Source: Alphaproteobacteria bacterium (GTDB lineage Bacteria > Pseudomonadota > Alphaproteobacteria > Rhodobacterales > Rhodobacteraceae). Taken from it: DNA of 53,052 bases. This document shows, in pieces, positions 8,531 through 15,515 of the stretch (positions are counted from its first letter, which is position 1; each line of letters begins with the position of its first letter). The notes beneath the pieces were generated by a model. The model ran no database searches and was not told where the DNA came from. It saw nothing but the letters and a program-made list of their open reading frames with translations. The stretch covers positions 1 to 53,052 of the forward strand of contig JAUHZO010000024.1 of NCBI GenBank assembly GCA_030425925.1. The letters run 5' to 3'. Position numbers and translations under genes: made by a program.

Positions 8531-10209
8531 GCGACGACACCGATCTTCTGCCGGACGAGGCTCTGGGCCGGGCGCACCTGGCGCTCTGCCTCGCGGCCCG
8601 GGATCCGGCGGGTCTGGGCGGGGTCGTGCTGCGCGCGCGGCAAGGTCCGCAGCGCGACGCGCTGCTCGCCTGCCTGCCCGGCGACACCACCCGCCTGCAT
8701 CCGGCGATGGAAGCCGAGGCGCTGCTGGGCGGGCTCGACCTGGCGCAGACGCTGGCGCAGGCCCGCCCGGTGCATCGCGCCGGTCTGCTGTCCCGTCCGG
8801 GCTGGATCGTGCTGAGCATGGCCGAACGCTGCCCGCCCGGACTGGCCGCGCTGCTGGCGCAGGCCATCGAGTCGGGCAGGACAGGCCCGCTCCTGCTGCT
8901 CGACGAAGGGGCCGAAGACGATGAACGCCCGCCCCGGGCGCTGACCGAACGGCTGGCCTGCCATGTCGCTCTGGACGATGGCACGCCCTACCGGTCGTCC
9001 CCCCTGCCCCTGGTGCCGGAACCGTCTCTGTGCCGCCCCGATCGCGCCTCTGCCGGGCCGGATGTCATTCCGGCGCTGGTGGCGCTGGCGGCGCGGTTCG
9101 GCATCGACACGCTGCGCGCGCCGCAATTCGCCTTGCGCGCCGCGCAGGCGCTGGCAGGCCGTTCGGGCCGGAACAGTCTCTGTCCCGGCGATCTTGCCGC
9201 GGCGGCTGCGCTGGTTTACGCCCCGCGCGCCACCTGCCTGCCGCAAGACCCCGAAGACACCGGCCCGGATGACACCCCGCCGCCCCCGCCTCCGCCGGAC
9301 GACGCGCCGGACAGCGATGGCGATACCGGCCGTGACACGCTGCCCGACACGCTGCTGGTGGACGCGGTGCAGGCGGCACTGCCGCCCGATCTTCTTGCCC
9401 GGCTCTCGGCAGGCGGACGGCCCGCGCCGGGGGCCGGCTCCGGGGCCGGTCAACGGCGCAAGGGCAACCGACGCGGCCGCCCCCTGCCCTCGCGCCGGAA
9501 ACGGCTTTCGGGGCAGGACAGGCTCGATCTTACCGCAACGCTGCGCGCCGCCGCACCCTGGCAGCGCCTGCGCCGCGCGGGCGATGCCGACCTGTCCCGG
9601 CGGGTGACGATCTGGCCGTCGGACATCCATGTCCGCCGCTACGAAGACCGCTCGGACCGGCTGCTGATCTTTGCCGTCGACGCCTCCGGCTCGGCTGCGC
9701 TCTCGCGCCTGTCCGAGGCCAAGGGTGCTGTCGAGCTGTTGCTGGGCGCGGCCTATGCGGCGCGCGACCATGTGGCGCTGATCGCCTTTCGCGGGGCCGA
9801 GGCGGAGTTGCTGCTGCCGCCGACCCGTTCGCTGGTGCAGACCAAACGCCGACTGGCCGCCCTGCCCGGCGGCGGCGGCACGCCGCTGGCCTCGGCGCTG
9901 CGGCTGGCCGGAGACACCGCCGATCACGCCCGCCGTCACGGGCTCAGCCCGGCGGTGGCGCTGCTGACGGATGGCCGGGCCAACATCGCGCTGGACGGAC
10001 AGGCCGACCGCACGCGGGCGATGGAGGATGCCGAGCAGATGGCGCGCTGGCTGGCCGGACTTGGCCTGCCCGGGACCGTGCTGGACGTGGGTCGTCGCCC
10101 GCATCCGGCGCTGGCACGGCTGGCCGGGCTGCTGGGCGCGCATTACGTCCCGCTGCCGCGGGCCGAGGCCGTGGCCATGAGCCGCGTGCTGCAGGACAGT
10201 CTGGGCTGA
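8527..10209 (+). CDS. bchD: Magnesium chelatase subunit BchD
   Basis: AAA+/integrin-I-domain platform subunit that joins BchI hexamers to BchH in the Mg chelatase. 560 aa. The N-terminal AAA-like module lacks an intact Walker A, as usual for BchD. A Pro/Asp-rich linker occupies roughly residues 247-280. The C-terminal von Willebrand A domain has the MIDAS motif in AVDASGSAA near residues 382-390 and the TDGRAN segment near 480. The start is GTG 8527, overlapping the bchI stop. bchO follows after five bases. Confidence 0.94.
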   Translation: MSDDTDLLPDEALGRAHLALCLAARDPAGLGGVVLRARQGPQRDALLACLPGDTTRLHPAMEAEALLGGLDLAQTLAQARPVHRAGLLSRPGWIVLSMAERCPPGLAALLAQAIESGRTGPLLLLDEGAEDDERPPRALTERLACHVALDDGTPYRSSPLPLVPEPSLCRPDRASAGPDVIPALVALAARFGIDTLRAPQFALRAAQALAGRSGRNSLCPGDLAAAAALVYAPRATCLPQDPEDTGPDDTPPPPPPPDDAPDSDGDTGRDTLPDTLLVDAVQAALPPDLLARLSAGGRPAPGAGSGAGQRRKGNRRGRPLPSRRKRLSGQDRLDLTATLRAAAPWQRLRRAGDADLSRRVTIWPSDIHVRRYEDRSDRLLIFAVDASGSAALSRLSEAKGAVELLLGAAYAARDHVALIAFRGAEAELLLPPTRSLVQTKRRLAALPGGGGTPLASALRLAGDTADHARRHGLSPAVALLTDGRANIALDGQADRTRAMEDAEQMARWLAGLGLPGTVLDVGRRPHPALARLAGLLGAHYVPLPRAEAVAMSRVLQDSLG

Positions 10210-10214
10210 GCGCC

Positions 10215-11105
10215 ATGGACTGGCCCCCGCCATCCGACTGGCCGCTGGCCGCCCATTCGCAACGGATCGACCTGTCGCCGCATCGCTGGCATGTGCAGCG
10301 GCTGGGCAAGGCGGACGGGCCGCACTGGCTGCTGCTGCATGGCGCAGGCGGCGCGACGCACAGCTGGCGCGGACTGGCACCGCTGCTGGCGGAAAATTGT
10401 CAGCTGACAATTCTGGATCTTCCCGGCCATGGCTTTACCCGTTCGGGCAGCGTTGCGCGGCTGGGGTTGGAGGCGATGACGCAGGATCTTGCCCGGCTGA
10501 TCGCCGCGCAGGGCTGGCGGCTCGACGTGGTTCTGGGCCATTCCGCCGGTGCGGCCGTCGGGCTGCGGCTGGCGCAGCAGGCGCTGGCGGCGGGGCAGGG
10601 CGCTCCGGTCTGCCTGGGTCTGAATCCCGCTCTGGCGCCTTTCGACGGCGTGGCCGGGTGGCTGTTTCCGCTGATGGCGCGGACGCTGGCGCTGAACCCT
10701 CTTGTGCCCGCGCTCTTTGCCATGAGCGCAAAGGAGGACACCGCAAGGCGGTTGATCGAAGGCACCGGATCGCGGCTGGATCCCGAGGGCTATCGTCTTT
10801 ACGCCCGGCTCTTGCGCGACCGGGCGCATGTCAACGGGGCGCTGCAGATGATGGCCAGATGGGACCTGAAGCCCCTTCTGTACAATCTGCCCGCGCTGGA
10901 CACCCCCGTGCGCTTTGTCACCGGCGGACAGGACAGGGCGGTCGCCCCGAAAGTGGCCGAGGATGCCGCGGCGCGGATGCCCGATGCACGGGTGGCGTGC
11001 CTGCCGGATCTGGGCCATCTGGCGCATGAAGAAGCGCCGGAGCGGGTTGCGGCCGAGCTGCTGGGAGGGTTTGACGCGGCGCGAACGGGCGGAATTGTCA
11101 GCTGA
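10215..11105 (+). CDS. bchO: Alpha/beta-hydrolase BchO, putative Mg-chelatase accessory protein
   Basis: Alpha/beta-hydrolase always linked to bchID in purple bacteria; its exact role in Mg insertion is unsettled. 296 aa. The nucleophile elbow GHSAG is near residues 108-112, an oxyanion-type HGAGG segment near 38-42, and the catalytic His is likely in the C-terminal GHLAHEE. Two features are odd. Codons for NCQLTI (about residues 61-66) are AT-rich and form a perfect 18-bp palindrome, and the last codons plus the TGA stop lie in an identical palindrome at 11093-11110. The plasmid's presumed centromere motif is therefore written into this gene. It converges on repC 47 bp away. Confidence 0.92.
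   Translation: MDWPPPSDWPLAAHSQRIDLSPHRWHVQRLGKADGPHWLLLHGAGGATHSWRGLAPLLAENCQLTILDLPGHGFTRSGSVARLGLEAMTQDLARLIAAQGWRLDVVLGHSAGAAVGLRLAQQALAAGQGAPVCLGLNPALAPFDGVAGWLFPLMARTLALNPLVPALFAMSAKEDTARRLIEGTGSRLDPEGYRLYARLLRDRAHVNGALQMMARWDLKPLLYNLPALDTPVRFVTGGQDRAVAPKVAEDAAARMPDARVACLPDLGHLAHEEAPERVAAELLGGFDAARTGGIVS
10395..10412. promoter_or_regulatory. parS-like palindrome, copy 1 (inside bchO)
   Basis: AATTGTCAGCTGACAATT is a perfect 18-bp inverted repeat, identical to the copy at 11093-11110. An exact duplicate of an 18-bp palindrome near repABC is most simply a RepB partition site. It lies in bchO codons that are unusually AT-rich for this replicon. Confidence 0.6.
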
Positions 11106-11110
11106 CAATT
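11093..11110. promoter_or_regulatory. parS-like palindrome, copy 2 (downstream of repC)
   Basis: AATTGTCAGCTGACAATT, a perfect palindrome 42 bp beyond the repC stop, where repABC plasmids often carry their centromere. The bchO stop codon (11103-11105) lies inside it. Recognition by RepB is inferred. Confidence 0.65.
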
Positions 11111-11152
11111 TCAACGCGGTCCTGACGACCCACCCGCAGGGCATACCCGATC

Positions 11153-12232
11153 TTAACCAAAGGCCACCCGGGACCTGCCCACCGAGCGCAGCATGCCCGC
11201 CAGGTTCAGCGCCCCGCGTTTGGCCCGTTGTACCAGACCGCGCAGATAGGCGCCGGGCCGATGGATACGGGGAAGGTGTTCCAGCATGCACAGGATCACC
11301 GTGGCCGTTCCGGGCGGACCAATCACTGCAGACGCCGTTTCATAGACCTGCCTGTCGATCCCCATCATCTGGTGCAGCCGGTCGGCGACCCGGATCAGCC
11401 CGGGCCAGTCGGGCGGGGTATCGGGAAAGTAGCTGCGGTATTCGTGGCACTTCTCCAGCACCTGCGCCAGCGGCGGCAGTTCAGCCGCGCCCGGGTTTTC
11501 CACCGCGGGCCTCCTTACAGATTCAGATTCAACTGTCTTCTGTATGTGCCGCTCATTTTCGCTGTGTCTGCCGTCCATTTCCTCTGCAGGGCAGGGGAGC
11601 CGGGCGGTGTTGTCCAGATGTGGTTCCAGCGCGTCGCAAAGCTGGCGCAGCTTGTCGATACCGGCCTTGCGGCGCAGGGTCAGCCGGGCCTCTTCCATCA
11701 GGGGCGTGTCGGCGGGCAAGCTGCCTGCCTCCAGCAGGCGTTGCCGCGTGGCGGCGAGACGGGCGCGCAGGGCGCTGACCTCTTGCGCCCGGCGTTCGGC
11801 CCGGTCCGCGGTGGCCCTCAGATCATCCGCGCGATGCGCCAGCGGGCCAAGGTCGAACCCGAAGGCCAGCCCGCCGAACCGGGCAAAGCGTTTGCGGTTG
11901 GCGCTGTCCTGCCGGGCGATCAGGCCCAGGCGCACCAGCGTCGCCAGATGCCGCCGCAGCGTGCTTTCCGGCATGCCGTTCAGGCGGTGCGACAGGGTGC
12001 GGTTGGACGGATAGACCACCGCGGCGCCCGAGGTCCGGGGCAGGGCGCGCCCGGGCAGGAAGCTGAGCAGCGCGCGCAGCACCGCAAGGGTGCGATGGTT
12101 CAGGCCAAGCTCTTCGGCGCCGCGGGTTGCGGCGTCGAGCACAGCCCACTTGTCCGGCGCGGCGCTGTCGGTCGGTGCCTTCGGACACAGGCCAACAGGC
12201 TGTCCGCCGGAAATCCGGGACAGGTCTGTCAT
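11153..12232 (-). CDS. repC: Plasmid replication initiator RepC
   Basis: Initiator of repABC plasmids; it acts at an origin lying within its own coding region. 359 aa from ATG 12232. The N-terminal winged-helix half has the strongly conserved LNHRTLAVLRALLSFLP, YPSNRTLSHRLNGMPESTLRRHL and FGGLAFGFDLGPL blocks. The C-terminal half follows an Ala/Arg-rich coiled region. The frame opens at GTG 12268 (371 aa), but that codon lies in a palindrome before a T-run that looks like the repC leader attenuator, so the internal ATG is preferred. It is third in repA-repB-repC and is separated from repB by the countertranscript RNA. It converges with bchO. Confidence 0.95.
   Translation of the reverse strand: MTDLSRISGGQPVGLCPKAPTDSAAPDKWAVLDAATRGAEELGLNHRTLAVLRALLSFLPGRALPRTSGAAVVYPSNRTLSHRLNGMPESTLRRHLATLVRLGLIARQDSANRKRFARFGGLAFGFDLGPLAHRADDLRATADRAERRAQEVSALRARLAATRQRLLEAGSLPADTPLMEEARLTLRRKAGIDKLRQLCDALEPHLDNTARLPCPAEEMDGRHSENERHIQKTVESESVRRPAVENPGAAELPPLAQVLEKCHEYRSYFPDTPPDWPGLIRVADRLHQMMGIDRQVYETASAVIGPPGTATVILCMLEHLPRIHRPGAYLRGLVQRAKRGALNLAGMLRSVGRSRVAFG
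11515..11585. other. Candidate origin of replication (oriV) within repC
   Basis: The most AT-rich stretch of repC, with short repeats such as ATTCAG/ATTCAA, at about codons 216-239. In repABC plasmids the origin maps inside repC, usually in a central AT-rich segment. The location is inferred from composition and family knowledge only. Confidence 0.4.
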
Positions 12233-12251
12233 GGTTTGCTTCACGAAAGAC

Positions 12252-12297
12252 AAAAAATCCCCGTTCACCGAATCGGTGTTATTGACAGGATCGGGGG
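12252..12297 (-). promoter_or_regulatory. Candidate repC leader attenuator
   Basis: On the repABC mRNA strand this stretch has a C-rich arm, the palindrome CACCGATTCGGTG (12278-12266), a complementary CGGGG and then six T residues (12257-12252), 20 bp before the repC ATG. This resembles the leader terminator whose folding is controlled by the antisense RNA in repABC plasmids. Stem strength was judged by eye. Confidence 0.45.
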
Positions 12298-12310
12298 AAG
12301 GCGGCTAACT
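12282..12310 (+). promoter_or_regulatory. Promoter of the repABC countertranscript RNA
   Basis: A consensus -35 TTGACA (12282-12287), a 17-bp spacer and CTAACT as -10 (12305-12310), on the strand opposite repABC in the repB-repC gap. It is the best sigma-70-like promoter seen in the window and is followed at once by an intrinsic terminator. Confidence 0.75.
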
Positions 12311-12315
12311 CATAG

Positions 12316-12363
12316 GTGCGAGAAATGAGAGAGCTCTCCGGGACCCGTCCTGGGGGGCTTTTT
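12316..12363 (+). ncRNA. repABC incompatibility antisense RNA (ctRNA)
   Basis: A roughly 48-nt RNA is predicted from the promoter at 12282-12310 to a rho-independent terminator. The terminator has a 12-bp stem (12332-12343 with 12348-12359, including G-U pairs), a CCCG loop and a run of four T. It lies in the repB-repC spacer, antisense to the repC leader, exactly where repABC plasmids encode the trans-acting RNA that limits RepC and sets incompatibility. The exact 5-prime end is inferred. Confidence 0.78.
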
Positions 12364-12410
12364 CCTTGCCTCTGCTCGTGCCTCCTTTTCTTGTCTGCTC
12401 GTTTTTTGGT

Positions 12411-13376
12411 TCAGCTGTCCGACCGGCTGGCGGTCCAGCGGTCGTACAGATCCTGCACAAGGTCTTCGGCCTGCGCGTCAAGCCAGCGGGCGAAATCCGG
12501 TGCGTCGTCGGCGGCGATGGTCAGGGTCAACGCCTTGTCGGTGCGGCGGACCCGGCCCAGGGCAAAGCCGTTGCGGCTGGTGATCCGGCGCGCGGCGGGG
12601 GCAGGAGCCCGGGCGGCCCGGGGCGCGGGGGCCCCGGTGGCCCAGGCCAGCACCTGTTCGAACCGGGTGTCTGAGTCCGGCAGGGTGGCCAGCGCGGGCA
12701 GCCGCGCCTCGACCCGGTCGCGCGCGGTCTCGTCCGCCATGGCGTCGGCCAGCAACATCCAGCGGTCGCGTCCGATCCCGGGAGCCGATCCGATCTGGCG
12801 CAGGAACCCGATGTCGAAGGCGCGGCCCACCTTGAGCAGGCGGCTGATCATCGGCATGTCCACCGACAGGGCGGCGGCGATGGTGGTGCGGTCATAAGTC
12901 AGCGCGTCCAGCTGTGCGGCAAAGCTGGCCTTTTCGATAAAGGACAGGTTCTGGCGCGCCGTGTTTTCCTGCCCCTGGGCCAGCACCAGCGCCTGGTCAT
13001 CCAGATGGCGGACCATGGCCTTGACCGGCAGGCCCAGGTCGCGCAGCGCCAGAACGCGGCGGCGGCCATAGACGATGTCGAAATGGCCCGGCTGCCCGGC
13101 GCGCGGGCGCACCAGGACGGGCACCTGCTGGCCATAGACCCGCAGGCTTTCCATCAGGGCCGCGTCGGCCTCTTCGTCATGGCCCAGACGGTCGGCAACC
13201 CCGGCATCGTGGATCACGTTGGGGTCAAGCTCCTGCACCGCGTTTTCCTGCAGACGGCTGAGCGAGCTTTGCAGCGCGCCCACCGCGCCGCGGGGCATCA
13301 GCCTGTCGGGCTTGGGCCGGGTGCCGGACGGGGCGGGCTGGTCGGACGAGGGAGAAAGGATGCCTTTGCGTGCCAT
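12411..13376 (-). CDS. repB: Plasmid partition protein RepB (ParB family)
   Basis: Centromere-binding protein of the repABC partition system; it binds parS and activates the RepA ATPase. 321 aa from ATG 13376, three bases after the repA stop, beginning with the typical MARKGIL. An in-frame ATG at 13391 inside repA is less likely. The ParB/Srx-type core YGRRRVLALRDLGLPV is near residues 96-111, followed by the NTARQNLSFIEKA box and a helix-turn-helix (LSVDMPMISRLLKV) typical of RepB. Its likely targets are the AATTGTCAGCTGACAATT palindromes beyond repC. Confidence 0.95.
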   Translation of the reverse strand: MARKGILSPSSDQPAPSGTRPKPDRLMPRGAVGALQSSLSRLQENAVQELDPNVIHDAGVADRLGHDEEADAALMESLRVYGQQVPVLVRPRAGQPGHFDIVYGRRRVLALRDLGLPVKAMVRHLDDQALVLAQGQENTARQNLSFIEKASFAAQLDALTYDRTTIAAALSVDMPMISRLLKVGRAFDIGFLRQIGSAPGIGRDRWMLLADAMADETARDRVEARLPALATLPDSDTRFEQVLAWATGAPAPRAARAPAPAARRITSRNGFALGRVRRTDKALTLTIAADDAPDFARWLDAQAEDLVQDLYDRWTASRSDS

Positions 13377-13378
13377 GG

Positions 13379-14560
13379 CTAGCGGCCCCATGCCATTTGC
13401 AGGAGAGTTTCGATTTCGTCGTTCACCGCGTTCAGCGAATCCACGGCGCGGTCATAGGTGGCGCGGTGAAAGGCGGTGCGCTCGACCTCGTAGACAGTCT
13501 GCTGGGTCAGACCGGCATCCGAGATCGCGGTGGATTTCAGCATGGGCGAGGTCATCACCTCGCGCCCGAACAGCTGGCGCAGGAAGGCGACCACCTGCTG
13601 CTGCGGGCCGTCGGCGGGTTCGTAGCGGTTGATCAGGAAGCGCAGGAAGTCGAACTCCATCCGCGCGCCGGCCTCCGAGACGACGTCGAGCAGGTCGGCG
13701 GACATCTGCAGGAACTGGCTCATCGAGGCGACGTCGAGCATGTTGGGCACCACGGTGATCATCACCCCGGTCGATGCGCACAGCGCGGACATGGTCAGAT
13801 AGCCCAGCTGCGGGGGGCAGTCGAAGATGATGATGTCGTAATCGGCCTCCACCTCCTGCAGGGCGGCGGCCATGCGGGCGTAGAAGGGCGGCTGGATGTT
13901 GTGGCGCAGGGCCTGGGGGGTTTCGTGTTCGAATTCCTGCAGGATCAGCCCGCCGGGCGCGAGGTCGAGCCCGTTGAAATAGGTGCGCTGGATGATCTGC
14001 GAGAAGGGCAGGGGATCTTCGTAGCGGATCGCATCGTAGATCGAGCCGGATTGCAGGAAGTCGAATTCCGGCTGGAACCCGAACAGCGAGGTGAGCGAGG
14101 CCTGCGGGTCGATATCCACCGCCAGCACGCGGTACCCCTTGAGCGCAAAGCGTTGCGCCGCGTGGATGGCCGAGGTGGTCTTGCCCGAGCCGCCCTTGAA
14201 GTTGAGGAAGGCCAGCACCTGCACCTTGTCGCCGTCGCGGCGGCCCTTGCGGTAGGTGCCCCGGGTCTTGGCGCCGTCTTCCAGAACGTCGCGGATCACC
14301 TGCACATCGGCGGCAGAGTAGTGACGGCGCCCGCCGGCGGTGGTGTGCACGTCGGGCAGCCGTTCCTCGAAATGCAGCTTGCGCAGGAAGCTGGGCGAGA
14401 TGCCCAGAAGCTCGGCCGCCTCGCCCGCGGAAAACAGGCGGAGCTGTTTTCGGGCATCGGGGGCGAAGCTTTTCAGCAGATGCTGTTCCAGCGCCCCGGC
14501 CAGGCTTTGTGCATTTTCCCGGATGCGGGTATTGATATGGATGGATGGGGATCCCGTCAT
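13379..14560 (-). CDS. repA: Plasmid partition ATPase RepA (ParA family)
   Basis: Walker-type ParA ATPase that segregates the plasmid and represses the repABC promoter. 393 aa. An N-terminal helix-turn-helix of MerR-like type (FSAGEAAELLGISPSFLRKL, about residues 43-62) precedes the deviant Walker A KGGSGKTTS at 122-130; DIDPQASLTSLFG and IIIFDCPPQLG are the A-prime and B motifs. First gene of repABC. The AT-rich gap upstream (14561-14937), with a GCGTTTAACGC palindrome, is the likely promoter/operator. Divergent from parDE. Confidence 0.95.
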   Translation of the reverse strand: MTGSPSIHINTRIRENAQSLAGALEQHLLKSFAPDARKQLRLFSAGEAAELLGISPSFLRKLHFEERLPDVHTTAGGRRHYSAADVQVIRDVLEDGAKTRGTYRKGRRDGDKVQVLAFLNFKGGSGKTTSAIHAAQRFALKGYRVLAVDIDPQASLTSLFGFQPEFDFLQSGSIYDAIRYEDPLPFSQIIQRTYFNGLDLAPGGLILQEFEHETPQALRHNIQPPFYARMAAALQEVEADYDIIIFDCPPQLGYLTMSALCASTGVMITVVPNMLDVASMSQFLQMSADLLDVVSEAGARMEFDFLRFLINRYEPADGPQQQVVAFLRQLFGREVMTSPMLKSTAISDAGLTQQTVYEVERTAFHRATYDRAVDSLNAVNDEIETLLQMAWGR

Positions 14561-14937
14561 CGTCTTGCCGCCTCGTCAGAAACGCTGTTTTCCGCCAGCG
14601 CCTTGTTTTCCGTTTCTTTACGCAATGCGAAGGGGGGTTGGCAACTGTTTCCTGTTGCCGGAGCGCGCAGCGCAGGGCGCAAGATATGGGGGGATGTTAA
14701 GGTGATGGACGCAAGGTGGCGTTTAACGCGATGATATATATCGAAAATTTCCGATCAGCCCCGGCAGGCTTGCCTATGGCCCGCCTGCCGCGCCCCAAAG
14801 CGCGGACTCCGCTCCCGACCATGACGCGGACTCGCCTGACGCGAATCGCCAGCCTGCACCGGACGCCGATGAAAGCCCGGGATTGAGACCGAAACGCTAT
14901 TCATATATCCTGTTTATGCGTAGTCACGGAGGGAGTC
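14561..14937. promoter_or_regulatory. repA-parD divergent intergenic region (377 bp)
   Basis: No gene of its own. It contains an AT-rich core with GATATATATC (about 14733-14742), the odd palindrome GCGTTTAACGC (14719-14729) that could be a RepA operator, and two 9-bp direct repeats CGCGGACTC (14801-14809 and 14825-14833). A plausible parD promoter has TTGAGA at 14883-14888, a 17-bp spacer and TATCCT at 14906-14911. The rest is unremarkable. Confidence 0.5.
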
Positions 14938-15189
14938 ATGGCCAGCACAAGCGTCACGCTCGGGCCGCATTGGGAGGCGTTCATCGACCTGATGCTGAAG
15001 GACGGACGGTACGGATCGACCAGCGAACTGATCCGCGCCGCGCTTCGCCTGATGGAAGAGCAGGAAGGCCAGCGCGCCCGCCTGCGCGCCGCCTTGCACG
15101 AGGGGCGGGAGTCCGGCGACGCCGGGCCGCTGGACATGGACGCGATCAAGCGGGCCGCACGGGCGCGGCAGGACGCGGACAGTGCCTGA
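14938..15189 (+). CDS. parD: ParD-family antitoxin
   Basis: Type II antitoxin: a ribbon-helix-helix protein that neutralises ParE and represses its own operon. 83 aa. The N-terminal RHH is ASTSVTLGPHWEAFIDLMLKDG then RYGSTSELIRAALRLMEEQE; the acidic/Arg C-terminal tail is the usual toxin-binding part. The ribosome-binding site GGAGGGAG lies directly before ATG 14938. It overlaps parE by eight bases. Located next to repA, it would kill plasmid-free segregants and so help hold the photosynthesis plasmid in the population. Confidence 0.9.
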   Translation: MASTSVTLGPHWEAFIDLMLKDGRYGSTSELIRAALRLMEEQEGQRARLRAALHEGRESGDAGPLDMDAIKRAARARQDADSA

Positions 15190-15481
15190 CATCCGTCTGA
15201 GCGTCGCCGCGCGGGACGATCTGATGGACATCTGGCGCGACACGGCCGAGCGTTGGGGCCCGGATCAGGCCGACCGCTACCTGGACGAGATCGACACGGC
15301 GCTGAAGGCTCTGGCCCGGAATCCGCGCAGGGGCGCGGAATGCCCGGACCTGCTGCCCGGCGCGCGTCGGCAGGTCACCGGACGTCACCTGGTGTTCTAC
15401 GAGGAAGATGCCACGCGGATCATGGTGATCCGCGTGCTGCACCAGTCGATGGACCTGCCGCGGCACCTGGGCCGCGCCTGA
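15182..15481 (+). CDS. parE: ParE-family toxin
   Basis: RelE/ParE superfamily toxin; family members inhibit DNA gyrase or act as ribosome-dependent RNases. 99 aa, full length for the family, with the typical RLSVAARDDLMDIWRDTAERWGPDQADRYLDEID N-terminal helices (given here by its first and last residues, about 5-38) and the C-terminal strands RHLVFYEEDATRIMVIRVLHQSMDL. Co-translated with parD through an eight-base overlap. It looks intact, with no frameshift. It converges on hemA across a hairpin. Confidence 0.9.
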   Translation: MPDIRLSVAARDDLMDIWRDTAERWGPDQADRYLDEIDTALKALARNPRRGAECPDLLPGARRQVTGRHLVFYEEDATRIMVIRVLHQSMDLPRHLGRA

Positions 15482-15483
15482 AA

Positions 15484-15507
15484 GGCCTTGCCCCGCGAGG
15501 CAAGGCC
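15484..15507. terminator. Bidirectional hairpin between parE and hemA
   Basis: Perfect nine-base stem GGCCTTGCC / GGCAAGGCC with a six-base loop, three bases after parE and nine before the hemA stop. It can fold in both transcripts. No long T tract is present, so termination strength is uncertain. Confidence 0.6.
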
Positions 15508-15515
15508 GGAAAGGG

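Noticed and set aside
10395-11110. The duplicated palindrome as a PpsR operator
   Set aside because: Its TGT and ACA are separated by 6 bases, not 12, and it lies by repC rather than at a pigment promoter; a partition site fits better.
14801-14833. Two CGCGGACTC repeats upstream of repA as iterons
   Set aside because: Only two copies, nine bases each, and repABC plasmids do not rely on iterons in this position.
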